Of a stretch of 64,000 nucleotides of DNA, positions 10,818-21,666 are shown one piece after another. The notes beneath the pieces were generated by a model that saw only the letters and a list, made by a program, of their open reading frames with translations, had not been told where the DNA came from and did no database searches. The stretch is from Alopecurus myosuroides (Eukaryota > Streptophyta > Magnoliopsida > Poales > Poaceae). A program made the position numbers and the translations under genes. The stretch's first letter is position 1; each line of letters opens with the position of its first letter. The stretch lies in NCBI GenBank assembly GCA_028641055.1, contig CM054060.1, positions 55,020,292-55,084,291 of the forward strand, given 5' to 3'.

Positions 10818-12158
10818 CTACTGGTTTCCAACGAAGTTCCAGATGTGTTGCACCAAATCATCCCGAAGTGTGCGGTGGGTGTCCTGATCACGCAACTCGT
10901 ACTGGAAGTCGATGAAATCCTCAAATGTGGCCACTCCTGGCTGGAGCTCCACGTTCTCACCCTGAAACAACCAGTTCTCGTCGTAGACGCTGTCATCGCG
11001 CTCATCCTCTATGATCATGTTGTGCATGATCACACAAGCAGTCATCACCGACCACATAATCTCCGGGCTCCATGTTCTAGCAGGGTGACGAACAATAGCC
11101 CATCGAGATTGAAGCGCACCAAGAGCACGCTCCACATCCTTTCGGGCACTCTCCTGGTCTTGGGCAAACCGCTTCCTCATCTCATCTTGAGGATTGGAGA
11201 TGGTCTTCACAAAGGTAGCCCACTGGGGATAGATACTATCTGCCAGGTAGTATCCCTTTGTGTAGTGGTGGCCATTGATATCATAGCTCACCTCGGGGGA
11301 GTTGCCTACGGCAAGTCTGCCAAACACCGGAGAGCGCTGGAGCACGTTGATATCATTGTGTGAACCTGCCATCCCGAAGAACGAGTGCCAAATCCACAGA
11401 TCATGCGAAGCAACTGCTTCGAGAATAACAGTGCACTCACCAACATGGCCCTTGTACTGCCCCTGCCAACCAAATGGGCAGTTCTTCCACTCCCAGTGCA
11501 TACAATCGATGCTTCCAAGCATCCCAGGCCACCCTCTGCTCTCGTTGATCGACAACAACCGCTGAGTGTCGGCAACAATCGGTTCCCTCAAGTACTCCGG
11601 GCCGAAGACCTGAACCACAGCTTCACAAAACTTGTACATAGCTTGCAGGCACATGGATTCACTCATACGCAAGTATTCATCAACCAGATCACCAGCTACT
11701 CCATATGCAAGCATCCGAATTGCCGCGGTGCATTTTTGATAAGAAGTGAAGCCAAGCTTACCGGTGGCATCGGGCTTGCACTTGAACCAATCGTTGTAGT
11801 CGAGGACGCCGAGTCGAATGCGGTTGAACAAGTCCCTTTTCATCCGAAAACGGCGCCGGAATAGCTTGGCCGTGTACACAGGATTGGTGGGGTGGAAGTA
11901 GTCGTTCCACAGCTGCATATGGCCGGCCGCTCTGCCCCTTTCCAAGCCCGGCACATGGCCGGGAATGGACCCTCTGAACACCGGCCGCATCCTTGCGATG
12001 TGGTCATTGACCACGAGAGTGGCAACGAGGATGTCGCTCTCGTCCTCGGAATCGGACTCCGACGAGGACGAGTACATGACCACGTTGTTGAAGAAGAACT
12101 CGTCGCCGCTGTCCGCCATTTTTCGGGCCGAGGTCGGGGCAGCCACACGGACGAACAC
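10818..12158 (-). CDS. PIF/Harbinger transposase (DDE, DDE_Tnp_4-like)
   Basis: A full-length 446-residue open frame. The likely start is the internal Met at 12119 (MADSGDEFF); 12158 is the longest option. It should cut the element at its TIRs and reinsert it at TTA/TAA sites. N-terminal ~50 residues: acidic, serine-rich linker. Residues ~80-210: helical DNA-binding-like region with YLRMSES and AMYKFCEAV, as in plant PIF proteins. Catalytic triad numbered from 12158: D218 in GSIDCMHW, D269 in GSHNDINVL and E343 in DVERALGALQSRW, then the conserved TACVIMHNMIIEDE. No stop or frameshift is seen. ORF1 (Myb-like) is missing, so it may need a partner in trans. Confidence 0.93.
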   Translation of the reverse strand: MFVRVAAPTSARKMADSGDEFFFNNVVMYSSSSESDSEDESDILVATLVVNDHIARMRPVFRGSIPGHVPGLERGRAAGHMQLWNDYFHPTNPVYTAKLFRRRFRMKRDLFNRIRLGVLDYNDWFKCKPDATGKLGFTSYQKCTAAIRMLAYGVAGDLVDEYLRMSESMCLQAMYKFCEAVVQVFGPEYLREPIVADTQRLLSINESRGWPGMLGSIDCMHWEWKNCPFGWQGQYKGHVGECTVILEAVASHDLWIWHSFFGMAGSHNDINVLQRSPVFGRLAVGNSPEVSYDINGHHYTKGYYLADSIYPQWATFVKTISNPQDEMRKRFAQDQESARKDVERALGALQSRWAIVRHPARTWSPEIMWSVMTACVIMHNMIIEDERDDSVYDENWLFQGENVELQPGVATFEDFIDFQYELRDQDTHRTLRDDLVQHIWNFVGNQ

Positions 12159-12284
12159 CTTGTGTGCGCCCGTGGAGGCGGGGCGGAGGTGGACCGGGCG
12201 GCAGGAAGGCCGGCGAACCTCCTGCGGGACAGGCGGCGGCGCGGCGGCGTGGGAGAGAGGTGGGGGGAGGTGGCCGTCGCCGGC

Positions 12285-12306
12285 GGGGGGGGGGGGGGGG
12301 GGGGGG
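12285..12306 (+). repeat. G22 homopolymer
   Basis: Twenty-two consecutive G on the plus strand (C on the transposase strand), in the leader side of the PIF transposase. It is capable of G-quadruplex formation. A second tract of equal length lies at 12371-12392. Confidence 0.9.
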
Positions 12307-12370
12307 CGAACGGTGGTGGTGGTCGCCGAATCGGCGAGCTAGCGGTGGCGAGGTGGGTCGGGGGCGGCGC

Positions 12371-12392
12371 GGGGGGGGGGGGGGGGGGGGGG
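12371..12392 (+). repeat. second G22 homopolymer
   Basis: Again 22 consecutive G, followed by agggggaggaggggg. True length in the genome is uncertain because homopolymers this long are often mis-sequenced. Confidence 0.85.
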
Positions 12393-12623
12393 AGGGGGAG
12401 GAGGGGGTGTTCTCTGCGGGCCAGGAGAGTGTGTCCACGGGACACTTTATTGTCCGCGGGGCTGCTCAAATCTGGACCAAATTTGGTCAGGATTTGAGCA
12501 TCCGGGGACAAAAAAACGGACCGCGGTCCGTATGAGCAGCGCCGCTGGGGCCTGGTTTCGGCCCAGGCTGCTCAAAACGGACCGGTCCGGGGCAAATGAG
12601 CAGCCCCGCTGGAGATGACCTTA

Positions 12624-14346
12624 GAGCATCTAGAGTAGTGGCCCCAAAGGTCTTTGGGATGTCCCAATAAAAAACACGTCGTCCATTCGCGTCCCTCAAT
12701 AGGTCATTTTGCTCGGACACACCCTATTTTCCGTCTCGCAGTACCGGACTAACCTGACTCATGGGGGTGCGTGGGATGCCGGACAAAACGATGCACGCCG
12801 CCCACGTAGGCATGGTCGCCGATGGACCCGTCCTATCAGCCACATATAGGGAGGAGAGCGGCCACAGTCATCGTCTTTGAATGTGGCCGTGGTTCCCGAG
12901 GAGAAGCCGTTGTGGCCCGTCACGTCGCTCTGCAGCGCTCCGTCCAGTCGCACCGCACACGAAACAAGCATGCCGGTTTCCCACACGGTGTTAATGCAGA
13001 GTGTGCTCGCTCGGCTGCCATGACGGCCTTTAAAAGGTCAATCCTCCGTGCATCCCGTCCCACACTTTCTCCTCGCATCGTCATTCTTCTCTCACGCACC
13101 TCGTCGTTCTTCTCTCGCACCCCTCGCCCTCCTTCTCCAAGCTTTAATGGCGAACCGCCGCAGCAGCGCCTGCACCACGAACGACATCGCCCCAAGGAGC
13201 CTGCTCAAGGCCGAGGTGGTGCCCCTCTTCGATGTCTGGTACACGTGCAAACCGCTAACCCCTCCGGGACCATCAGGCCTGCTAGCTCACCTATACCAGG
13301 AGTCGGACTACGTCATCCTCTCCGATGAGTACTAACTCCGGCGATCGGCGGTCGTCCCCCAAGCTATTTATTTATATCTAGGATTTTTTTTTCATACTGT
13401 AAAACTTAGCTGTTAATGGCCGCTCCGAATCTATCGACTAACAATTTCCCGAAATGGGTAGCCCCGTTGGGTGCACCACCATTTGGGCGTGTCCCCGCTG
13501 CTTAGAGCACCACCACCGGAACCCCCCAAATGCCCCCTACCCCAAGGGATCAGAGGTCCGGACACTAAAATCGCCAAACATCGGGACCCCCCCAAAGGGA
13601 CGAACCCATCAAATTTTTGTCCGGCACTCCCAAGAGACCCGCCAAACTTGGGGCCCACCTGGGGGCACCAGCTTGTCCGGGCAACCCACCCGACAGGCGG
13701 GGCCAACTCCTCATAAACACACGACGACATAGGCCGTTAGTCATTTGCCCCCCACCCTGTCATGTTGTTTCCTCTCGTCGTCCAACAGACTCGTTGGATG
13801 ACTGTCTCCGAATGTATGAGACAACCGCCATTGAAAAGCCACATTCCTATTTTGCAAGACAGTAGTGCCAGTGTTTGGTCCTGAGTATCAGAGATCGACG
13901 GATGTGGTAGACATGGCTCGTCTCTTGGCGCAAGGAGAGAAGTAAGAGGATTCCCTAGGATGCTTGGGAGCATAAATTGCATGCATTGGCGTTGGAAGGA
14001 TTTCCCATTCTCCTGGCAGGGGATGTACAGATCAGATCACCATGGAAAGTGTAGTGTTGTACTTGAGGCTATGACAGATTAATCTTTGGATTTCACATTC
14101 CTTCTTCAGCATGGCCAGTTCTCACAATGACATCAACGTACTACAACAATCACCAATGTTTCAGAGACTTGCTGAAGGTCAAGCTCCAGAGTGGCCATGA
14201 GTATGACAAAGGGTAGTACCTAGCGGATGGCATCTACCCCAACTGATCAATATTTGTGAGACAATTTATAACCCTATTGGTGAGACAAATGGAAATTTTG
14301 CTAAGAAGTAAGAGGTTGTTCGAAAAGATGTGGAGCGGTCATTTGA
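12624..14346 (+). mobile_element. decayed PIF/Harbinger relic
   Basis: Begins GAGCATCTAGAGTAG right after the TTA that also flanks the neighbouring intact element; GAGCATC is a common PIF terminus in grasses. It contains a short frame at 13147-13335 (MANRRSSACTTND...) that may be a remnant of a first protein, and a decayed transposase at 13775-14346. No matching right terminus is visible; sequence of another repeat starts at about 14347. Confidence 0.6.
13775..14346 (+). pseudogene. decayed PIF/Harbinger transposase
   Basis: Pieces in different frames match the transposase at 10818-12158 in order: DSLDDCLRMYE (against DEYLRMSES), [13 protein letters not shown] (against MLGSIDCMHWEW, with the first catalytic Asp changed to Asn), FSMASSHNDINVLQQSP, YLADGIYPN. 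Stops and indels separate them and the C-terminal third is missing. It is on the opposite strand to the intact copy next door. Confidence 0.85.
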
Positions 14347-15005
14347 TATGTGATGCGTCCATATTTGGGACGATTTTTCCTATTGTTTTTATATCTTTAC
14401 ATTGCAATTTTGGCGTCGTTCTATATTGGTTTTTACCTTTTACGTTGATTTCAACACAAACCCATTTTTCCAATGAGCTTTCCACGGTATATGTTTTTAT
14501 TAGGGTTTTACTTGTTTTCACCTTGTCTTTGTGTCTATGTATGTATGTGTAGGTGGAAATTACAAATTATCAAGAGGAAAGGAGACGAAGGGATAAAAAT
14601 CCGAAGAAGTTACAAACACCAGATGGCAAGTTAAGAGGCCTGAAAAATGGTCATTTTCCACCAAGCCAAAATCAAGATTGAATACCACTAGAGCATGCTC
14701 CTTGTCCATACGAGCTCAAAGAGAGAAATATCACCTAAAACTGAGTTCATATGAGGAAATGACGGCCAAAATACCAAAGCAGAAACATTCATGAGACGGG
14801 GTTTTTCCCGACCAACGGTACGGTCGGGGATGACCGTACCATGATTATTTTCGCGCGCGAAGCATCTGTGAGTTTTACCGACCAAGGTACAGTCGGCAAT
14901 GACCGTACCAGTGACCATACCGCAACCCATGACGCCCAAAATTAGGCGAACTTCCGCGATTCTTCATCGACTTCAACCTCGTCCGAACTCTAACATTTCT
15001 AAACA
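14347..15005 (+). mobile_element. probable LTR-type repeat fragment
   Basis: Starts tgatatgtgatgcgtccata, similar in style to grass gypsy LTR starts, and interrupts the PIF transposase relic. It contains a perfect inverted repeat GGTACGGTC/GACCGTACC (14817-14825 and 14832-14840) and a diverged second version about 60 bases on (ggtacagtcggcaatgaccgtacc). No coding capacity and no partner LTR in the window, so the identity is a guess from style. Confidence 0.35.
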
Positions 15006-16925
15006 CTTTGAGTCAGACCAAAAATAAACCAGCTTCAATAAAGTATTTGAGTCGGATGAAATTACAAACAAACTCTAATGATTTTAGAGTGGAACAAAAT
15101 ATATCGTCTCTAAACATAAGTAAGGTTTTTAGAAGAAAAAAAACCCGACAAGAATCTCTCTCCCCCCCCCTCCCCCAATACACACATATATATGTCCACC
15201 GTAGCAATTCACACCCATACTGCTGGCCACATGGATACTAAAGGACCTGAAACGATTGTTAGATTTCAGACTTTTTAAAGGTGTGTATTTTGTTGTCTAT
15301 TTTTTATTTTTCCATTTTTTCTAATTTTTTTTCCAATTTAATATTTTTATAAACACAACATACCATAGAATCAGATTATAAATTAAGCACGATTCTAAAT
15401 TTATATACTTTAACCTATAGCATAATTGAAGCATAGTAATTCTGCATGTACAACTAAACATAGCTCAAACATAAAAGGTTGTCTATGTACAATTAAACAC
15501 ACCCAAATTTAACTGAAGGCTAAAAAAAAAACCTACCAATCATCACCAGTGGTGTCATCCTCGGGATCTTACATGGGCATCGGCGGCGGTGTCGGCTAGA
15601 CGTCTTCATCGATGTATGCCTGTACCTCCAACCCGTCCCGATAAACGCACCCATCATCGTCTGAGTCCTAAGGCACAAGTGTGGTTTGAATCCATTTGCG
15701 CAGCACATCCAGTCTGGCTCGGGAAGTGTCTGTCTGGCTCGGAGTTTGCCACAAGGGAGACATCTTCGGCGAAGGCGTCCAGTCGAAGTCGCTCCACCGC
15801 ACCCCACCTTCCGCGTGGGTATTTTTCCATGTGCCTCACCATTTTGTGCTGCTTAATCTCATGCTCTTTCTAGAACACCTTGTCCAAAAATATACTCGGG
15901 CGCATACGTCAGGTCCGCCCGTTACCCTGTGGTCATGCTGACCTGATGTTGGACAATATCAACAGAGCGGTTAGTGGCACGGGCGGCGACACGGGACCCG
16001 ACACAGTTGAGTTGCCATCCACTACGGAGGCGCCCAACAGTGAAGAAATCCTACACTATTTTCATTTTCAAAAACACCCAATAATATTGGATACCTCTCA
16101 AGCCATCCTAAGCACCATTGCACTTCTGGTTCATCATCTTCGGAAAGGGTTCGAGCGTCACATTTTCTACACGACATTGGAAGTCGAAGAGGGGCGACTA
16201 CACAAGAGGGAAGGCAGAGGGAAAACTGGGGTGTACATGGACGGGCTCGGGGGTGCATAAGGTGGGGAAAAGGCCGAACCTTAGAATCTGGACCCCTCCC
16301 TCCAAAGTCTGGAATTCCATGTGTCCCGATTTCCACCTGGAGTGTCCCGATTTAGGCTTTACGGTGCGATGATGCAATTTTAGCTCATAATATTTTTTCA
16401 AACATGACCCACGTATTTTTGTCACATGACACATAACACATAATATTGTCGCTGTGAATTATACAAACTAAAAAAACACATTTCTCACTTTCCATGAATG
16501 AAATGCATTTCAAGATTCCGGATTTAATGCAGTTTGAGCTACATGTATATGTAAAATTGATCCTAAATGAAAAAAAAAATACTTGAAGCACATCAGCTTC
16601 AACTCTTAAAAATTAAGAAATTTTTCTTTCTAGACAATGATTTTTCTAGGTACATTCCTCTCCCAATACTACATTCACATGTCTTTTCCTAGAAATTTTG
16701 CATAATAACCTGAATAAAAGATTCATAAGAATTAACAAACGGCCAAACACTACATATTATAATTTTAGTTCCTGATGGCACAGAGGGGCTCATTATCCGC
16801 GTTTGTATTTGGAAAAAAACATGGTGTTGTTTGCGACCTCGTGGGGACAACATCGGTGACATGCTCAAAGGGAGACCAACGGCGCCGTACGAAAAGTTGG
16901 AAATCGACGACTACTGGTACAAGAT
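15006..16925. other. unresolved, probably old transposon sequence
   Basis: Contains a GC-rich block at 15540-16040 whose minus strand has coding-like pieces (HMEKYPRGRWGAVERL; an acidic tail before the end) broken by stops. The rest is AT-rich with no recognised ends. I could not assign a family. Confidence 0.3.
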
Positions 16926-16975
16926 GAGAGAGAGAGAGGGAGAGAGAGAGAGGGAGAGAGAGAGGGAGAGAGAGA

Positions 16976-17011
<36 letters not shown>
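16926..17011 (+). repeat. (GA)n microsatellite
   Basis: About 86 bases of GA/GGGA repeats, interrupted by gggaga units in the first two thirds and pure GA in the last third. Confidence 0.97.
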
Positions 17012-17013
<2 letters not shown>

Positions 17014-17171
17014 TTTGTATCTGTCGAGATACCGGAAGTTCTGAATGCCCATGATATCCACTCGGACCTCCCGAATGTGGTTTTCTTGGATGTTAGCGAC
17101 ATTTGTCTCTTACCCTTGTATTCATGTATATATTTTTAAAATCATGATTAATACCACATCACATGGAAATA

Positions 17172-17279
17172 TTTTCCTAAATTTCATCACTCGAATCCAT
17201 TTCTAGCTATTGTGTGGGTTTAAAGCGATTTCGAACTATATTTTCCTAAATTTCATCACTTGAATCCATTTCTAGCTAA
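17172..17279 (+). repeat. short direct repeat, two units
   Basis: A ~38-base unit reading ttttcctaaatttcatcact and then gaatccatttctagcta occurs twice with one internal difference, separated by about 30 bases. Confidence 0.8.
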
Positions 17280-17344
17280 TTTGTAGAATCCATCTCACTC
17301 ATAATTTCGAGGAAACTTGTGTATACAAGAAAATAAGTGGGAGC

Positions 17345-18240
17345 TCTATATAATTCCTTGTACTTTATGTCGATGGCATTCTGTTATTAGGAAATGATAG
17401 AGTATTTCTCGGAGAAGTAAAAATTTCATTAGAAAAGAGTTTTTCAATGAAATACTTAGGAGAGGCAGCCCATATGTTAGGCATGAAGATCTATCTTGAT
17501 AGGTCAATACGTATAGTAGGGCTAAGTCAAGGAACATACATAGAAAAAGTGTTGAAGAGATTCAACATGGACAATTCTCGGAAGGGTTACATTTGTATGG
17601 CACCCGAAAAAGTGTTGAGCAAGAAAAAAAAATCCTCAAACAGCTGCTGAGCGAAAAAATATGGAGGATAAATCTTATGCTTCAGCAATAGGTTCCATCA
17701 TGTATGCTATGACTTGTACAAGACCAGTTGTATCTTATATCTTAAGTGTTATCAGTAGATATCAAGCTACACCTAGTAAAGTCCATTGGACCGCAACTAA
17801 GAATATTCTAGAATACCTCAGGGGAGGAGATGAACATCTCAGGGTAAGAGGTTACACCAAATCAGGGTTTTAGTCTGATTCAGATGATTCCAAAGCACAA
17901 TAAGGTTATGTTTTCATTCACAATGACTGTGCGGTTAGCTGGAGGAGCTCCAAGCAAGGCACTATGGCGAACTCTACAATGGAGTCGGAATATGTTGCAG
18001 CATCTGAAGCTTTAAATGACGGCTATTGGATAAAGAATTTCATCACTGAACTTGGAGTGGTCCCTTCTACAACAGACCTAGTTAAGCTCTATTGTGACAA
18101 CAGTAGTGAAGTGGCCCTGGAAAAAGGATCCTAGATCTCACAGCAAACCCAAACACATAGACCCGAAGGATAATCTTATAAGAGATCTTGTATCAAAAGG
18201 GTACACGAAGATTTACAAAATAGACTGACAGTAAAAAAAG
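17345..18240 (+). pseudogene. Ty1/copia pol remnant (RT end and RNase H)
   Basis: Pieces in several frames follow the normal order of copia pol: LYVDGILLLGNDRVFLGEVK (the RT YVDD motif changed to YVDG), FSMKYLGEAAHMLGMKIY, GLSQGTYIEKVLKRFNM, then SYASAIGSIMYAMTCTRP, ISRYQATPSKVHWTATKNIL, and RNase H pieces EYVAASEALNDGYWIKNFI and LYCDNSSEVAL. At least four stops or frameshifts. Without LTRs or the 5' half of the element it is a truncated old insertion. Confidence 0.9.
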
Positions 18241-18689
18241 TTATATCCATATGGTCACAAAATATGCGATATAGACAGAAATGTATCGTTTACCTCGACC
18301 AGATAAATGAAGAATTGAAGGGGAAAGTACTCCCCTAAAAAATTCCATCACTATTTATTATAAGAAACTTTTTAGAACCCATGATGACTGGTATGTTGAG
18401 AATAAACACAAACTGGGGATATTCCTCATGACTCACAGGAAGAAAACACGATTTTGATTGCTCCGTTTTGTGGAGAAAGTAGTGAAAAAAACAAAATTCA
18501 ACCAGTCCACTAAAACACCAAAAACGTACCTATAAAGTTTGAAGTTTGTTATTTTAATATCTCATGTATTTTCATCATATTAGGAGTTCAACCCAATATT
18601 TGTAATGATTTCTGTCATTTATCACAAAATCTCCCTTGTTTGGTTCATACCTAAAGGAATAAAGAAAGCCGTGTTTTCCCTAAAAAAAC
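18241..18689. other. no gene or element recognised
   Basis: AT-rich sequence between the copia remnant and the left edge of duplication copy B. The first part may be the tail of the copia element. Confidence 0.35.
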
Positions 18690-19514
18690 GTGTTTTCTCA
18701 TGAAACTTCATGAACTCAAAGACACCACGGACTTTTGCCACTTCAGCATTATTGATGGATAAAGGTTTAGATGCAAAGAAGGGGACAATATGAGACCCCG
18801 AGGGTCTAGAACGCACCCTCGGTGCGCCGGGCCCCACCAGACGCGTTGAGGAGGTGATGTGGCTCCTCGTCCGTCTGGTCGACTATGTTCCAACTCCCAC
18901 ACTTCCATATTGATCTAAAAAATGACTATATAAATCCTCGTTTTCAATACTTGCACACGAGCCTGGCGCTTTGTAAGAAATACGAAACAGAGAAATAAAC
19001 TTCATTGTCAGATAAATATGTGTGATGACACGATGGAGGGATCATAGATATAGATAAGATACATACTGGAAATGTGATGTTGTTTAGCATGGTATGCATC
19101 ATATTAGGTCAATTACATAAACAACATCTTCACATGATACAAAATCTTCTCTTGACCCATCGAATGATTGCTCCACAACCATGCGGCCTTTGGGATGTGT
19201 TGCCAAAAGGAGGTAAGTATGTTCTATGAACAGAGTTAGTTCCTTACATGGTTGGTATGCGAATAAACGTACAAAACCATGGAAGGGTTTCTCCAGAAGA
19301 TATAACACAAACTTCACTCACTTCTTTTTCACATCATGCGGATTCTTGGTTGTTGAGATGTTGGCTTTAGCGGCGACAGTGCATCCTCGTTGAAGGAAAG
19401 CCACTTCCTCGCGTTAGACCCACCAACCTCATGCTCCACCTTAATCCCGCGAGAGAGGAAGATAGCACATGTAATCTTGTTGTGGCTGGACAAACAGAAA
19501 AATACCAAGAAGAC
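18690..19514 (+). repeat. segmental duplication, copy B, left part
   Basis: Direct repeat of 1745-2550 with scattered substitutions and small indels. It stops at AAGAC (19510-19514), the left target duplication of the LTR retrotransposon, and resumes after the matching AAGAC at 25937-25941. Confidence 0.95.
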
Positions 19515-20911
19515 TGATACATCATAAACGTATCCCTAATTTCCGATGTTCCATGTTGTTTTCATGTTGTTTCCCACAGGTTTTCCTTACACTTTATGTC
19601 AATTTTTACACGTTTTCCGGGAATAACCTATTAACAAGATGCCACAGAGCCAGTTCCCTGTTTTTAGTTTCAGAAAAGTTGTTCTGGAAATATTCTCGGA
19701 ATTGGAAATTCGAAAGCCATAAGTCCTAAAAGTCCCGCAAGCTTCCAGAAGTCCCGAAGATCCCCGGAGGGGGGCCACAGGCTGGCCACACCATGGGGTG
19801 GCGCGGGTCCCTCCCTGACCGCGCCACCTAGGGGTGTGGGCCACCTCCCGGCATCGCCCTTTCGCGCATATATAGTCCCCGATGCATAAACCCTAGGAGG
19901 ATCAACCTTTTTAGCAAAATACATCCGTAGCTCCGCCGCCATCACCGACAAGTTTCGGGGGACATATCTCTATTCTGACACACTGCCGGGACGGGGAAGT
20001 GCTCCGGAAGTCATCTCCGTAGACTCCACCACCATCTCCATTACCGTTGCTGTCTCCTAGGATGAGGAGGGAGTAGTTCTCTCCCATGGCTGAGGGCTCT
20101 ATCGGTACCTATGTGGTTCATCTCTCTCTCCCATGGTGTGATCTTTATGTGACCATGAGCTTTGTAATCTAGTTGAATATGTAGATTGATCTTCATCTGT
20201 TATGCTACTCAAGTGGTTTTGTTATCTCCGTAAACACTTTGATCACGGGGTAAAGGTGATAGTGTGTGCACCGTGTGGTTTAGCATGATATTTATATCTT
20301 GTGTTGGAAGATAAACCTATGAAATTGTGGTGTTTGCGTGGAACCATATGGGTCCCATGGTGATAGGATGGGGGTTACTTGGTTGGGAAAGTTCTTACTC
20401 TCAGGAGAGCTGTTAAAGCCCTACGCAATGATTAGTGTTCGTTATTCGACCGGAGAGTGGTTCGGAGTAGCATAGTGAAGAAATGATATTTGTGCCTTCA
20501 ATTATGTTTTCATTGTTGAGAGTGTCCTCTAGTGAAAGTAGAAGCCCTATGCCTTATTTCCAAGCATTGAAACACCATTTTCCGCCTGTTCTGCTACATG
20601 TTTGTTTGCTGCCATTTTTATTTCAGATTGTTATTATCACTTATAATCATCCATACTACTTGTATTTTACTCTTTCTTCACCAAACTAGTGCACCTATAT
20701 ACCTGACAAGTATATTGGGTGTGTTGGGGACACAAGATACTTCTCATGTCTTAATTGCATGGTTGCTTAAGAGGGATATCTTTGACCTCTACGTCCCTGA
20801 GTTCGATATACCTTGGGTGATCCACTTAAGGGAAACTTGTTGCTGTTCTGCAAACCTCTGCACTTGGAGGCCCAACACTGTCTACAAGAATAGAAGCGTG
20901 CGTAGGCATCA
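19515..20911 (+). repeat. left LTR of the 19515-25936 element
   Basis: Pairs with 24533-25936 as a direct repeat with scattered differences. It ends CATCA just before the primer site. Open frames inside (for example 20598 onward) recur in the other LTR but have no protein-like content. Confidence 0.93.
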
Positions 20912-20921
20912 AGCTCTTTTG

Positions 20922-20939
20922 TTGCGCCGTTGCCGGGGA
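20922..20939 (+). other. primer-binding site, tRNA-Asp
   Basis: ttgcgccgttgccgggga matches the complement of the 3' end of plant tRNA-Asp (TGGCGCCGTTGCCGGGGA) with one mismatch, 10 bases after the left LTR. Confidence 0.85.
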
Positions 20940-21138
20940 GGTAAGGTAAAAGGTACTCACATCCTCGGGTGTGAGTGCTCGAAGTTATTTCCTTTAGATC
21001 CTGCAATTATATCTTTTTGTTTCTTGTTTTTATTTTCACTAGTTAGGCTTAATGGAAAACAACAGAAATATGAGAGAGCTTTATAATCTTTATCTTGAGT
21101 TAGGACATGAAGTGTTCAAAGAGAAAATTTAAAAACCT

Positions 21139-21666
21139 ATGGAGCTTTATTTGCATCCTAATAGCAATGTTATTAGTATGAATGCTTTAAAAACTATTAT
21201 TTCTAATGCTATGGAAAAGTCTAAGCTTGGGGAAGCTAGTCTTGATGCATATGATATTTTTAGTCCCCCAACCATGGAGGAAAAAATTTATTTTGATGAT
21301 ACTTTGCCTCTAATATATGATGATTATAATGATTGTGGTATTCTAGTTCCACCTGTTTACAATGATAAATATGATATTTTCAGTCCACCTACTATTGAGG
21401 AGAAAATTAATTATGGTTGCAAAATTCCTCCTATATTTAATGATTATGGTCATGAGAATAATAATGATAGCTATTTTGTTGAATTTTCTCCCACTGCTAT
21501 TAATAAGAATGACTATGCTTATGTGGAGAGTAATAATTCTTTTATGCATGTGGCTCATGATAAGAATGTTTCATGTGATTTTTATATTGTTTATTTTATT
21601 CATGATGCTACTGAAAGTTATTATGATAGAGGGAAACATGGTTTTTATGCATCTCAAAAATATTAA
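21139..21666 (+). CDS. acidic repeat protein of a non-autonomous retrotransposon
   Basis: A 175-residue frame, the only real coding capacity in this element. The protein is acidic and rich in Tyr, Asp and Asn. It contains a duplicated block, YDIFSPPTMEEKIYFDD at residues ~37-54 and YDIFSPPTIEEKINYG at ~75-91, each followed by a P-P-(I/V)-x-N-D-x type stretch. No zinc finger, protease or polymerase motif is seen. It occupies the place where gag normally starts, so a divergent gag remnant is possible. No function can be assigned. Confidence 0.45.
   Translation: MELYLHPNSNVISMNALKTIISNAMEKSKLGEASLDAYDIFSPPTMEEKIYFDDTLPLIYDDYNDCGILVPPVYNDKYDIFSPPTIEEKINYGCKIPPIFNDYGHENNNDSYFVEFSPTAINKNDYAYVESNNSFMHVAHDKNVSCDFYIVYFIHDATESYYDRGKHGFYASQKY

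Larger units (their letters stand above)
10544..12620 (-). mobile_element. PIF/Harbinger DNA transposon
   Basis: Terminal inverted repeats start GGTCATCTCCAACGGGCTGC at 10544 and, on the other strand, GGTCATCTCCAGCGGGGCTGC at 12620. The 3-bp target TTA is duplicated at 10541-10543 and 12621-12623. The 2077-bp element encodes one transposase on the minus strand. Autonomous PIF/Harbinger elements normally also encode a Myb-like second protein, and no room or frame for one is seen. The right part, upstream of the transposase start, is very GC-rich and contains two G homopolymers. Intact ends, target site and catalytic residues suggest a young insertion. Confidence 0.95.

Noticed and set aside
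11840..12511. Long Pro/Arg-rich open frames on both strands
   Set aside because: They overlap the PIF transposase in other frames and owe their length to GC-rich sequence and the G homopolymers.
13431..13732. Overlapping frames on both strands around 13431-13732
   Set aside because: Low-complexity Pro/Gly/Ser composition in a PIF relic, with no homology to the transposase and no conserved start.
16765..17139. Frames encoding (RE)n or (SL)n runs
   Set aside because: Pure translation of the GA microsatellite.
20483..21086. Frames within and after the left LTR of the 19515 element
   Set aside because: The LTR portion recurs in the right LTR with frame-breaking differences and has no domain.
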